Both the position numbers and the translations under genes were made by a program. Below the pieces are notes generated by a model that had not been told where the DNA came from, searched no databases, and saw only the letters and a program-made list of their open reading frames with translations. From the NCBI GenBank assembly GCA_900548595.1, contig URLB01000080.1, forward strand, positions 1-9,758: a stretch of 9,758 bases of DNA, in the 5' to 3' direction. Shown piece by piece: positions 1-6,535 of this stretch. Positions within the stretch are counted from its first letter, which is position 1, and every line of letters starts with the position of its first letter. Source of the stretch: an uncultured Eubacteriales bacterium (GTDB taxonomy: Bacteria; Bacillota; Clostridia; Lachnospirales; Anaerotignaceae).

Positions 1-674
1 GGTCTCTCGTCTATAAGCAACATTATAAGGCTTACTTCTTTGTGATTTTTTGTTATGGCATTTGCCATTTTTGTGAGAAGTATTGTTTTTCCCACTTTCG
101 GCGGAGCGACTATCATACCCCTCTGTCCCTTTCCTATGGGGGCTACAAGGTCTATAATCCTTCCGCTTATTTCGTCCTTTGACGTCTCCAACTTCAGTTT
201 ATCACACGGATATATCGGCGTAAGGTTTTCAAATACGGGTCTGCCAACAGCCTTTTGCGGGTTGTCGCCGTTTACGCTTTTTACATAAAGAAGCGCTCCG
301 TATCTTTCGCCCTCTCTTGCCTGTCTTGTTATACCCTTTACATTATCGCCGGTTCTGAGGTTAAACCTCCTTATCTGAGACTGGGAGATATAAATATCAT
401 TATCTCCCTGTTCAAAATTTTTGGTTCTCAGAAAGCCGTATCCGTCAGCCATTATTTCCAGAATACCTTCGCTTTCATCACCTTCCGGCTCGGGAGGCTC
501 AGGCGTTTTATCCTGAGCTTTCTCCGCAGCTTCCACCAGATTTTTTTCATGTATGGCTATTTTAATGCTTTTGGTTAATTCATCTTTTTTTATCCCTGTC
601 ACTCTTTTTATTCCGAGATTTTTTGCTTCTTCTTTAAGCTCGGACAGAGTCATTCCTTCCAAGTCAAGGTACAT
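1..674 (-). CDS. rho: Transcription termination factor Rho, N-terminal part (cut by window edge)
   Basis: Rho is the hexameric RNA-dependent ATPase that binds nascent RNA and releases RNA polymerase. The first 224 codons are visible and the gene runs off the low-coordinate edge. Residues 8-45 form the helical Rho N-domain (MTLSELKEEAKNLGIKR start). A short acidic, proline-rich linker follows at about 50-70 (TPEPPEPEGDESEG). The cold-shock-like RNA-binding domain begins near 70, with the RNP motif GYGFLR at 78-83 and DIYIS at 93-97. The ATPase core begins near 150 and has the Walker A motif APPKVGKT at 190-197. The start at 674 is supported by GGAGGGG a few bases upstream. The gap to the LysM gene stop is 14 nt and the ribosome site sits inside it, so the two genes are almost certainly co-transcribed. 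The linker is short compared with the long insertions of actinobacterial Rho. Family assignment is secure. Confidence 0.97.
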   Translation of the reverse strand, partial: MYLDLEGMTLSELKEEAKNLGIKRVTGIKKDELTKSIKIAIHEKNLVEAAEKAQDKTPEPPEPEGDESEGILEIMADGYGFLRTKNFEQGDNDIYISQSQIRRFNLRTGDNVKGITRQAREGERYGALLYVKSVNGDNPQKAVGRPVFENLTPIYPCDKLKLETSKDEISGRIIDLVAPIGKGQRGMIVAPPKVGKTILLTKMANAITKNHKEVSLIMLLIDER

Positions 675-688
675 TATACCCCTCCGAA

Positions 689-1939
689 TTATGCTGCGGG
701 TATTGTAAGAGTCATACCCACTTTGATTTTATCATTTTCCGTGAGACCGTTTGCCTTGAGAATTCTTTCATAATAAGAACCGTTGCCGTACATCTTTGTG
801 GCAATACCCCAGAACGTATCTCCTTCCTGAACCGTATATGTTTTTGAACCTGTATTTGTATTCGCCTGTACGCTTCCGGAATTATTGTTTGAAGTTGTGC
901 CGTTATTTTCTGTATTCTGAGTATTTTCCGTATTCTCGCCGTTTGTGCCTTCCCCCGATGTATTTCCGCCAAGCTGATCCTTAAGGCTTTCTACCTGCTC
1001 TGTGAGGCTGAGATTATCAAGCTTCATCTGTTCGTATTCGGTCTCCATAGTTTTATATGTTTCTATTTGTTCGTTAAGCTTTGTAACCTGTCCGGAAAGA
1101 GAAGCTACTTTATAAATAAAGAAAGCAAGCACAACTACAGCGGCAATTATCGCAACTATTCTCGCAACGCTGAATCCGGAATGCTTTTCATCATAATAGT
1201 CATCATCCTCACGGAACAATTCGTTAAGGTTAGCCTGTTTTTCTATATTGGAAATTTCAAGTTCCTTTTCGTCTATAGATCTGCGTTTCTTTCTCGGTCT
1301 TTCCGGTCTTTCCGTTCTTTCTTCTTTTTTCACCTTATGTCTCGGTCTTTCTTCGTAGTCGTCTTCCTCAAACTGCTCCATTTCGCTTTCGTCTACAGGC
1401 TCTACGTCAACTCCGCCGAGCATTTTGGCAATCTGTTCCGCTGTAATATCATCTTCGCTTTTAGGCTCTTCCGAAACGGTTTTTTCGATTGCTTCGGCTC
1501 TCTGTTTTTTAGATGAAGGCGTTACAAGTCCTTTTGTAAAGTTTGTAATATCGCCTACATATTCGCCCATATCCTCTTCCGGCACATCGTCGTATTCATC
1601 TTCGACAGGATCTTTTGAAGCTGAAACAGTTTCATACTCTTCCTGATTATCTGTATGTTCCGTTGCCTCTTCCGTCTCCTCGCCTGCATAATCTTCGTCA
1701 GATACGGCTCTGAGATTTTTCTTTCTTGCCGATCTTATTTTAATGCTGTGTGTAAGTTCATCGCTTACTTCCTTTCTCATAAGCGGATGTGTTCCTATAA
1801 GCATTTCGGCAACATCTTCCGGCATATCGTCATATAATTTTTTATAATATTCGCTTGATCCGAAAGACTGGTCAACACTTTCATTTTCGTTTTCAGTGTT
1901 ATCCATATTGTTCATGTTGTCATTCATGTTATCGTCCAT
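689..1939 (-). CDS. Single-pass membrane protein with acidic cytoplasmic region and C-terminal LysM domain
   Basis: A 416-residue protein of recognisable layout but unknown specific role. Residues 1-255 are hydrophilic and rich in Glu/Asp, with a methionine/asparagine-rich start (MDDNMNDNMNNMDN) and a basic patch at 199-220 (RPRHKVKKEERTERPERPRK). One strong membrane helix spans about 257-279 (VARIVAIIAAVVVLAFFIYK). A probable coiled coil follows at 281-323, then an Asn/Thr/Gly/Ser-rich linker at 324-365. A LysM domain closes the protein at 367-414 (YTVQEGDTFWGIATKMYG; ends VGMTLTIP). LysM domains bind N-acetylglucosamine-containing glycans such as peptidoglycan, so the inferred topology is N-terminus inside and LysM in the wall. 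There is no cleavable signal peptide. The start at 1939 has GGAGGG 10 nt upstream; internal Met codons at 5, 9 and 12 are alternatives without a better ribosome site. It is first in a unit with rho. The function is unassigned. Confidence 0.85.
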   Translation of the reverse strand: MDDNMNDNMNNMDNTENENESVDQSFGSSEYYKKLYDDMPEDVAEMLIGTHPLMRKEVSDELTHSIKIRSARKKNLRAVSDEDYAGEETEEATEHTDNQEEYETVSASKDPVEDEYDDVPEEDMGEYVGDITNFTKGLVTPSSKKQRAEAIEKTVSEEPKSEDDITAEQIAKMLGGVDVEPVDESEMEQFEEDDYEERPRHKVKKEERTERPERPRKKRRSIDEKELEISNIEKQANLNELFREDDDYYDEKHSGFSVARIVAIIAAVVVLAFFIYKVASLSGQVTKLNEQIETYKTMETEYEQMKLDNLSLTEQVESLKDQLGGNTSGEGTNGENTENTQNTENNGTTSNNNSGSVQANTNTGSKTYTVQEGDTFWGIATKMYGNGSYYERILKANGLTENDKIKVGMTLTIPAA

Positions 1940-1965
1940 GTTCTATTATCCCTCCGATAGTATAT

Positions 1966-2054
1966 ATGTGTCAACATTTGACTATTTACATAATGCTCCA
2001 TTATACTATAATTTATCTTTTTATTTTACAATTCATTCCCCAATGTGTCAACAT
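1966..2054. repeat. Two copies of the 12-mer ATGTGTCAACAT flanking the LysM-rho promoter
   Basis: Identical 12-mers lie at 1966-1977 and 2043-2054. The distal copy contains the promoter -35 (TTGACA on the minus strand). The proximal copy lies in the leader just upstream of the ribosome site. It overlaps a small inverted repeat, GTCAA-CAT-TTGAC, at 1970-1982. Each copy also has ATGT/ACAT ends in dyad. This could be a pair of operator sites, or a chance repeat in AT-rich DNA. Confidence 0.4.
2023..2051 (-). promoter_or_regulatory. Promoter of the LysM gene-rho unit
   Basis: On the minus strand TTGACA lies at 2051-2046, followed by a 17-bp spacer and TAAAAT at 2028-2023, a near-consensus vegetative promoter. 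Transcription would begin near 2016, giving a leader of about 75 nt before the LysM start. A second candidate -10, TATAAT at 2005-2000, has no convincing -35 at the right distance. The -35 lies inside a 12-mer that recurs at 1966-1977. Confidence 0.65.
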
Positions 2055-2095
2055 AAGCCATATTTTTTAAGATAAAAGTAATAAAATCACACTTT

Positions 2096-2164
2096 TAAAA
2101 ACTAAAAGCCCCGAACGTCAAATTTGTATTTCAAGTCTTTAAATAGATCTTTGTTCGGAGCTTT
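2096..2164 (-). terminator. Intrinsic terminator of gltX
   Basis: On the minus strand AAAGCTCCGAAC (2164-2153) pairs over 12 bp with GTTCGGGGCTTT (2116-2105), including one G-U pair. The intervening loop is 36 nt. TTTTAGTTTTT follows directly. It lies about 30 nt beyond the gltX stop codon and ahead of the next promoter, so it separates gltX from the LysM-rho unit. The long loop is unusual for an intrinsic terminator. Confidence 0.7.
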
Positions 2165-2195
2165 ATATATACATTATTAAGTTTTTAAGAAGATA

Positions 2196-3644
2196 TTATT
2201 TTTCAAGCAGTTCTATTCCCGTCGAGATTCTTTTCAACGTTTCCTCTTTACCGAGTATAACCGCAAGTTCTGTTGCTCCGCCCGGAGACGACGGTTTTCC
2301 CGAAAGTGCTGTTCTTACAGGCCAAAGTATCTGTCCGTTTTTAAGTCCGTTTTCCTTTGCAAGCTCCATAAGTTTTTCATACAGGCTGTCATTGTCCCAT
2401 TTCTCCTGTTTTTCAAGTACGGGAAGCACCAGCTTAAGGCTGCTTAACGCTATTTCTTCTGTAGTCTTCATTTTCTTATGGATATAAAGTTCCGTTGAAT
2501 ATTCGGGAAGCTCATCAATAAAATCAATTAATGACGGAATATCGTTGAGCGTCTCAAGTCTTGTTTTTAAAAGCTCTCCGACAAATTTAAGATCTATACC
2601 GGGCGTCTTAACAGCTTCTTTAAGTTTAGGTTCGGCAATCTCCCAATACTTGTCAAAATCCATCATCTTAAAATACTCGCCGTTCATCCATGTAAGTTTC
2701 TTTATATCGAAAATAGACGGAGATTTGCTTATGCCCGATATATCGAATTTTTCAATAAGCTCGTCCATCGTAAATATTTCCTGGTTATCCGAAGGACTCC
2801 AGCCGAGAAGCGCTATATAGTTTACTATAGCGTCAACAAGATAGCCTTCGTTAACAAGATCCTCGAACGATTTATCGCCGTGCCTTTTTGAAAGCTTATG
2901 CTGTGCATCTCTCATAACGGGAGGAAGATGTATATACTCCGGAGCGTCCCAGCCGAATGCGTCATAAAGCAGGTTATATTTAGGTGTTGATGAAAGATAC
3001 TCGCTTCCCCTTACAACATGGGTTATGTTCATTGTGTGGTCATCTACAACATTTGCAAAGTTATATGTTGGGAATCCGTCTGACTTTATGAGTATCTGGT
3101 CATCAAGCTCATTGTTATCAACAGTTATGGTTCCGTAAACAACATCGTTAAAAGACGTTGTTCCTTCTCTTGGCATAAGCTGACGTATAACAAAAGGTTT
3201 TCCATCTTTCAGGTTTGCCTCTATCTCTTCTTTTGAAAGGTTAAGACAGTGTCTGTCATAGCGCGCAAAAGCGTCTCCGTGCTCGTTGCTTTCTTTAAGT
3301 GCGTCAAGTCTTTCTTTAGTACAGAAGCAGTAGTACGCTTTTCCCTTTTCCACAAGTTCCAATGCGTACTTCATATACATTCCCATTCTTTCGCTCTGAA
3401 TATAAGGACCGTATTCGCCGCCTACATCAGGACCTTCATCATGTTTAAGACCTGTCATTTCCAATGTTTTATATATTACGTCTACCGAATCTTCAACCTT
3501 TCTTTCCTGGTCGGTATCTTCTATACGCAGAATAAATTTTCCGCCCTTTGATTTTGCAATAAGATATTCATATAAAGCCGTTCTTAAATTTCCGATATGC
3601 ATATAGCCTGTAGGGCTGGGTGCAAACCTAGTTCTTACTTCCAT
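2196..3644 (-). CDS. gltX: Glutamyl-tRNA synthetase
   Basis: A class I aminoacyl-tRNA synthetase of 482 residues, normal for bacterial GluRS, which charges tRNA with glutamate in the cytoplasm. The ATP-binding signature 1 is at 9-22 (PSPTGYMHIGNLRT), with HIGN in place of the textbook HIGH, a common GluRS variation. Substrate-recognition motifs include RIEDTD at 40-45. Cysteines 106, 108 and 133 sit where zinc ligands occur in some GluRS. DFPTYNFA-type tRNA/ATP contacts appear at 189-197 (DGFPTYNFA), and the KMSKS-equivalent KLSKRHG is at 250-256. The C-terminal anticodon-binding domain is about 330-482. The start has GGAGGG 6 nt upstream. In Firmicutes this enzyme is often non-discriminating and also charges tRNA-Gln, which GatCAB then amidates; the sequence alone does not settle that here. 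It appears to be a single-gene transcript. Confidence 0.97.
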   Translation of the reverse strand: MEVRTRFAPSPTGYMHIGNLRTALYEYLIAKSKGGKFILRIEDTDQERKVEDSVDVIYKTLEMTGLKHDEGPDVGGEYGPYIQSERMGMYMKYALELVEKGKAYYCFCTKERLDALKESNEHGDAFARYDRHCLNLSKEEIEANLKDGKPFVIRQLMPREGTTSFNDVVYGTITVDNNELDDQILIKSDGFPTYNFANVVDDHTMNITHVVRGSEYLSSTPKYNLLYDAFGWDAPEYIHLPPVMRDAQHKLSKRHGDKSFEDLVNEGYLVDAIVNYIALLGWSPSDNQEIFTMDELIEKFDISGISKSPSIFDIKKLTWMNGEYFKMMDFDKYWEIAEPKLKEAVKTPGIDLKFVGELLKTRLETLNDIPSLIDFIDELPEYSTELYIHKKMKTTEEIALSSLKLVLPVLEKQEKWDNDSLYEKLMELAKENGLKNGQILWPVRTALSGKPSSPGGATELAVILGKEETLKRISTGIELLEK

Positions 3645-3674
3645 TTCATACCCTCCAAAAATATTATCATCCTA

Positions 3675-3708
3675 ATTATATTATACTGTGAAAGCAAAAA
3701 AGTAAAGG
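3675..3708 (-). promoter_or_regulatory. Probable promoter of gltX
   Basis: Two overlapping TATAAT hexamers on the minus strand (3685-3680 and 3680-3675) lie 31-41 nt upstream of the gltX start. The -35 is weak: TTTACT or CTTTAC at 15-16 bp from the upstream hexamer. The -10 elements are clear but the -35 is uncertain. Confidence 0.5.
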
Positions 3709-3739
3709 AAAATCAAGGCTGACATTAATTAAAGCCATA

Positions 3740-3769
3740 TTGAATATAACCGACTTCCCGTCATATAGT
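3740..3769 (+). promoter_or_regulatory. Possible plus-strand promoter upstream of an isolated terminator
   Basis: TTGAAT at 3740-3745, an 18-bp spacer, then TATAGT at 3764-3769. It matches the consensus at 4/6 and 5/6. Transcription would begin near 3776 and end at the terminator at 3810-3842, giving an RNA of about 67 nt with no significant ORF. The only supports are the match itself and its position before a terminator that no other plus-strand gene explains. Confidence 0.3.
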
Positions 3770-3809
3770 TCTTCACTTCATTTTATTCCCATGCTCAATA
3801 TGTATTAGT

Positions 3810-3842
3810 GGCGGCAGTTTATTTTTCTGCCGCCGTTTTTTT
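3810..3842 (+). terminator. Intrinsic terminator in plus orientation
   Basis: GGCGGCAG (3810-3817) and CTGCCGCC (3827-3834) form a perfect 8-bp GC-rich stem with a 9-nt loop. A G and seven T follow on the plus strand. Read on the minus strand, the same stem is followed by ACTAATAC, with no U-tract. It therefore terminates plus-strand transcripts well, although every recognised gene here is on the minus strand. On the minus strand it could still act as a 3' hairpin for the 55-codon gene, which stops 7 nt before it. Confidence 0.75.
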
Positions 3843-3848
3843 CAATCG

Positions 3849-4016
3849 TTAAAACATTTTTTGTTCGGCTTTGTCCAAGCATGTTTCGGCTTTATCCAAA
3901 ACCTCTCTGCTCTCTCTTATCATATGGCGACCCTTATCTTTGTTTTTAACAAGATAATAAGCTCCGGCAGCAGCCGCTACTCCGCCTGTTATTAATCCGT
4001 TTACGAATTTGCTCAT
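3849..4016 (-). CDS. Small YtxH-like protein with N-terminal membrane-type segment (55 aa)
   Basis: A 55-codon gene with a strong ribosome site (AGGAGGG, 7 nt before ATG). The N-terminus, MSKFVNGLITGGVAAAAGAY, is Gly/Ala-rich and hydrophobic up to residue 23. It is followed by a charged region, KNKDKGRHMIRESREVLDKA, predicted to be helical. This resembles the start of YtxH/gas-vesicle-GvpP-like stress proteins, which have a short glycine-rich membrane segment and an amphipathic tail, but it is much shorter than typical YtxH. The 'LDKAE' unit occurs twice (40-44 and 48-52, DKAE spaced by 8). The role is unknown. It lies downstream of the serine operon, separated by a hairpin with a U-rich tail that leaves no room for a promoter between hairpin and ribosome site. 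Confidence 0.75.
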   Translation of the reverse strand: MSKFVNGLITGGVAAAAGAYYLVKNKDKGRHMIRESREVLDKAETCLDKAEQKMF

Positions 4017-4032
4017 CAAAATTCCCTCCTAA

Positions 4033-4071
4033 AACAAATAGTGATGTGTCAGTAATCGGCACATCACTATT
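4033..4071 (-). terminator. Terminator-like hairpin between the DUF1015 gene and the small YtxH-like gene
   Basis: AATAGTGATGTG (4037-4048) and CACATCACTATT (4060-4071) form a perfect 12-bp stem around an 11-nt loop. On the minus strand the stem is followed by TGTTTT and then immediately by the AGGAGGG ribosome site of the next gene. It can end the serC-serA-DUF1015 transcript. Because the tail abuts the next ribosome site, it could also modulate readthrough or translation of the small gene. Confidence 0.65.
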
Positions 4072-4091
4072 ATTTGTACATTTTTCGATTT

Positions 4092-5330
4092 TTACTCTAA
4101 GGAATGTATAAACAAACCGCTTCTCAATTTCGGCTCAAACCATGTCGATTTCGGCGGCATAATTTTGTTTTCATCGGCAATACTCATAAGCTGGTCAATC
4201 GAAGTCGGATACATGGCGAAAGCCACTTTCATTTCTCCGCTGTCAACCCTCTTCTCAAGCTCTTCAAGTCCGCGTATGCCTCCTACAAAATCAATTCTTT
4301 TGTCAGTCCTTATATCGCCGATACCTAATATCGGTATAAGTACATTATCTTGAAGAATAGATACGTCCAGACCTTTTACAACATCATCTGATTTTATATC
4401 GTCCTTAGCCGTGAGCATATACCATTTTTTATCCATATACATACCGAAGTCATATTGTTTTTTAGGCTTTGCTCTTCCTTCTGTTTCCTTTATATCAAAC
4501 TTTTCGGAAAGTTTTTCAATGAATTCTTTTTCCGACATTCCATTCAGGTCTTTTACAACTCTGTTATAGTCCATTATTTTAAGCTGATCCGACGGGAACA
4601 ATACCGCTAAATAATAATTAAATTCCTCATCGCCCGTATATTCGGGGTTTTCAGCTCTTCTTTTAACGCCTACCTTCGCCGCCGAAGCGTTTCTGTGATG
4701 TCCGTCGGCAATATAAAGGTTCGGAACATCTTTAAACAATTCTGTAATATCGTTTATATCTTCCGTCTTATCTATTACCCATACTCTATGTTTTATTCCG
4801 TCCTCGGCAACAAAGTCATATACGGGTAAACCTTTTTTTATTTTCTCGACAATATCGGAAATACGCTTTTCCGTACGGTATGCAAGGAATATCGGACCTG
4901 TGTTGGCGTTGCATATATCAACGTGTCTTATTCTGTCCTGCTCCTTGTCCTCTCTCGTAAGCTCATGTTTCTTTATTGTTCCGTTTAAATACTCGTCTAT
5001 TGAAGCGCAGCCTACAATTCCCGTTTGGCTTCTTCCGTTCATCGTAAGTTCGTATATGTAAAGCATAGGCTTATCATCCTGAACGAGTATTCCTTTTTCT
5101 ATCATTCCGTAAAGATTTTCCTTCGCCTTTTTATAAACTTCCGGTGAATATATATCGATGTCTTTAGGAAGGTCTATTTCGGCCTTATCCACATGAAGAA
5201 ACGAAAACGGATTATCAGCCGTCATTTCCCTTGCTTCCTCACTGTTTACAACATCGTACGGAAGCGCGGCAACTCTTTCAGCCATTTCCGGCGTCGGTCT
5301 TATAGCTCTAAATTGTTTTATAACAGCCAT
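4092..5330 (-). CDS. DUF1015 family protein, serine-operon associated
   Basis: A 412-residue soluble protein of the DUF1015 (COG4198) family, with no signal peptide or membrane segment. Visible family marks are the N-terminal RAIRPTPEMAERVAALPYDV (8-27), a charged stretch KHELTREDKEQDRIRHVD (121-138), the invariant-looking DGHHR at 209-213 (YIADGHHRNASAA), and the C-terminal MPPKSTWFEPKLRSGLF (391-407). The DGHHR box recalls the Gx(H/N)R motif of ParB/sulfiredoxin-fold nucleotide-binding enzymes, which include free-serine kinases; this is a motif resemblance only. Its start has AAGGAG 7 nt upstream, and the gap from the serA stop is 13 nt, so it is co-transcribed with serC and serA. To my knowledge this association recurs in Clostridia and Bacteroidetes, which implies a serine- or phosphoserine-linked role. 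No biochemical function can be assigned from sequence. Confidence 0.85.
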   Translation of the reverse strand: MAVIKQFRAIRPTPEMAERVAALPYDVVNSEEAREMTADNPFSFLHVDKAEIDLPKDIDIYSPEVYKKAKENLYGMIEKGILVQDDKPMLYIYELTMNGRSQTGIVGCASIDEYLNGTIKKHELTREDKEQDRIRHVDICNANTGPIFLAYRTEKRISDIVEKIKKGLPVYDFVAEDGIKHRVWVIDKTEDINDITELFKDVPNLYIADGHHRNASAAKVGVKRRAENPEYTGDEEFNYYLAVLFPSDQLKIMDYNRVVKDLNGMSEKEFIEKLSEKFDIKETEGRAKPKKQYDFGMYMDKKWYMLTAKDDIKSDDVVKGLDVSILQDNVLIPILGIGDIRTDKRIDFVGGIRGLEELEKRVDSGEMKVAFAMYPTSIDQLMSIADENKIMPPKSTWFEPKLRSGLFIHSLE

Positions 5331-5343
5331 ATCGCAGCTCCTT

Positions 5344-6519
5344 TTAAGCCTCTTTAACTATTCTTGTCTTTCTTATTCCTTCAACAGCATTAAGCTTTTC
5401 AACAACTTCATTTGCTCTGCCGTTGAACGTATCAAGGTCAATAAGCGTATATGCCCATTCGCCTTTGCTCTTATTTACCATGTTATCAATATTAAGTCCT
5501 TCGTCCGAAAGAACATTTGATATAGCTCCGACCATACCTTTAATATTTTCATGGAGCACCGCTATTCTAGCTTTTCCTGTGTAAGGAATGCTGCAAGCTG
5601 GGAAGTTTACTGAATTTTTAATATTACCGTATTCAATATACTGTTTAAGCTCAATGGCTGCCATTTCCGCACAGTTTTCCTCACTTTCAGGTGTAGAAGC
5701 TCCAAGATGAGGTATACAGATTACATTGTCAAGTGCAATAACGTCCGCATCGGGGAAGTCTGTAATATATTCTGTAATAATTCCGTTTTCAATGGCTTCC
5801 TTAAGGTCTGCCGTATTAACAAGTCCGCCTCTTGCAAAGTTAAGAAGACGAGCGCCTTTCTTTGTAATATCAAAAAGTTCCTTGTTGTACATTCCTCTCG
5901 TGCTGTCGTTAAGAGGAACATGAATTGTTATATAATCACATTCCGAAACAAGTTCTTCTTTTGTTCCCGCTCTCTTAACTTCACTTGAAAGGCTCCATGC
6001 TGCGTCTACGGAAAGGAAAGGATCATATCCGTATACTTCCATGCCGAGGTTTACCGCTGCGTTTGCAACAAGTACTCCGATTGCGCCAAGACCGATTACA
6101 CCGAGTTTTTTTCCTTTGATTTCAGGGCCTGTAAACTGACCCTTGCCTTTTTCAACAAGCTTATCAACATTGTCTTTGTCCTTAAGTGATTTTGCCCACT
6201 CTATACCCTCGACAATCTTTCTTGATGAAAGGAATATTCCCGTAAGTACAAGCTCTTTTACAGCATTTGCATTTGCTCCCGGAGTATTGAATACTACGAT
6301 ACCCTTTTCAGAGCATTTATCGATAGGAATGTTATTTGTGCCTGCGCCGGCTCTGGCTACCGCAACAAGCGCTTCAGGCAACTCCATTTCATGCATATCA
6401 TAACTTCTTAAAATTATTCCGTCAGGATTTACAATATCGTTTCCTACAACGAATTTTTTAGGATTAAGTTTATTTAAACCGACTTCAGAAATTGAATTCA
6501 ATGTCAACACATTATACAT
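5344..6519 (-). CDS. serA: D-3-phosphoglycerate dehydrogenase with C-terminal ACT domain
   Basis: Oxidises 3-phosphoglycerate to 3-phosphohydroxypyruvate with NAD+, the first step of serine synthesis. With the start chosen here it has 391 residues, the compact ACT-containing type without the extra intervening domain of long SerA. The Rossmann motif GLGAIG is at 143-148, followed by the NAD-selecting acidic residue in YGYDP (164-167). The catalytic arginine is R230 (NFARGG) and the catalytic histidine H271 (IPHLGAST). A C-terminal ACT domain (about 318-389) suggests serine feedback. An upstream in-frame ATG at 6555 would add 12 residues and overlap serC by 20 bp; it has no ribosome site. The ATG at 6519 has GGGGGAAGAG just upstream and lies 16 nt after the serC stop. 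The canonical glutamate of the triad is not at its usual place: the segment reads TDFPDAD (253-259). Confidence 0.95.
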   Translation of the reverse strand: MYNVLTLNSISEVGLNKLNPKKFVVGNDIVNPDGIILRSYDMHEMELPEALVAVARAGAGTNNIPIDKCSEKGIVVFNTPGANANAVKELVLTGIFLSSRKIVEGIEWAKSLKDKDNVDKLVEKGKGQFTGPEIKGKKLGVIGLGAIGVLVANAAVNLGMEVYGYDPFLSVDAAWSLSSEVKRAGTKEELVSECDYITIHVPLNDSTRGMYNKELFDITKKGARLLNFARGGLVNTADLKEAIENGIITEYITDFPDADVIALDNVICIPHLGASTPESEENCAEMAAIELKQYIEYGNIKNSVNFPACSIPYTGKARIAVLHENIKGMVGAISNVLSDEGLNIDNMVNKSKGEWAYTLIDLDTFNGRANEVVEKLNAVEGIRKTRIVKEA

Positions 6520-6535
6520 TTGCTCTTCCCCCAGA

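Noticed and set aside
1067..1516. 149-codon plus-strand frame rich in Phe/Arg/Ser
   Set aside because: Antisense shadow of the acidic, repetitive LysM gene; the composition mirrors Glu/Lys codons on the other strand.
3711..3737. Minus-strand terminator between the small gene and gltX (GGCT/AGCC hairpin)
   Set aside because: The stem is only 4 bp and is followed by a mixed TTGATTTT sequence, too weak to call.
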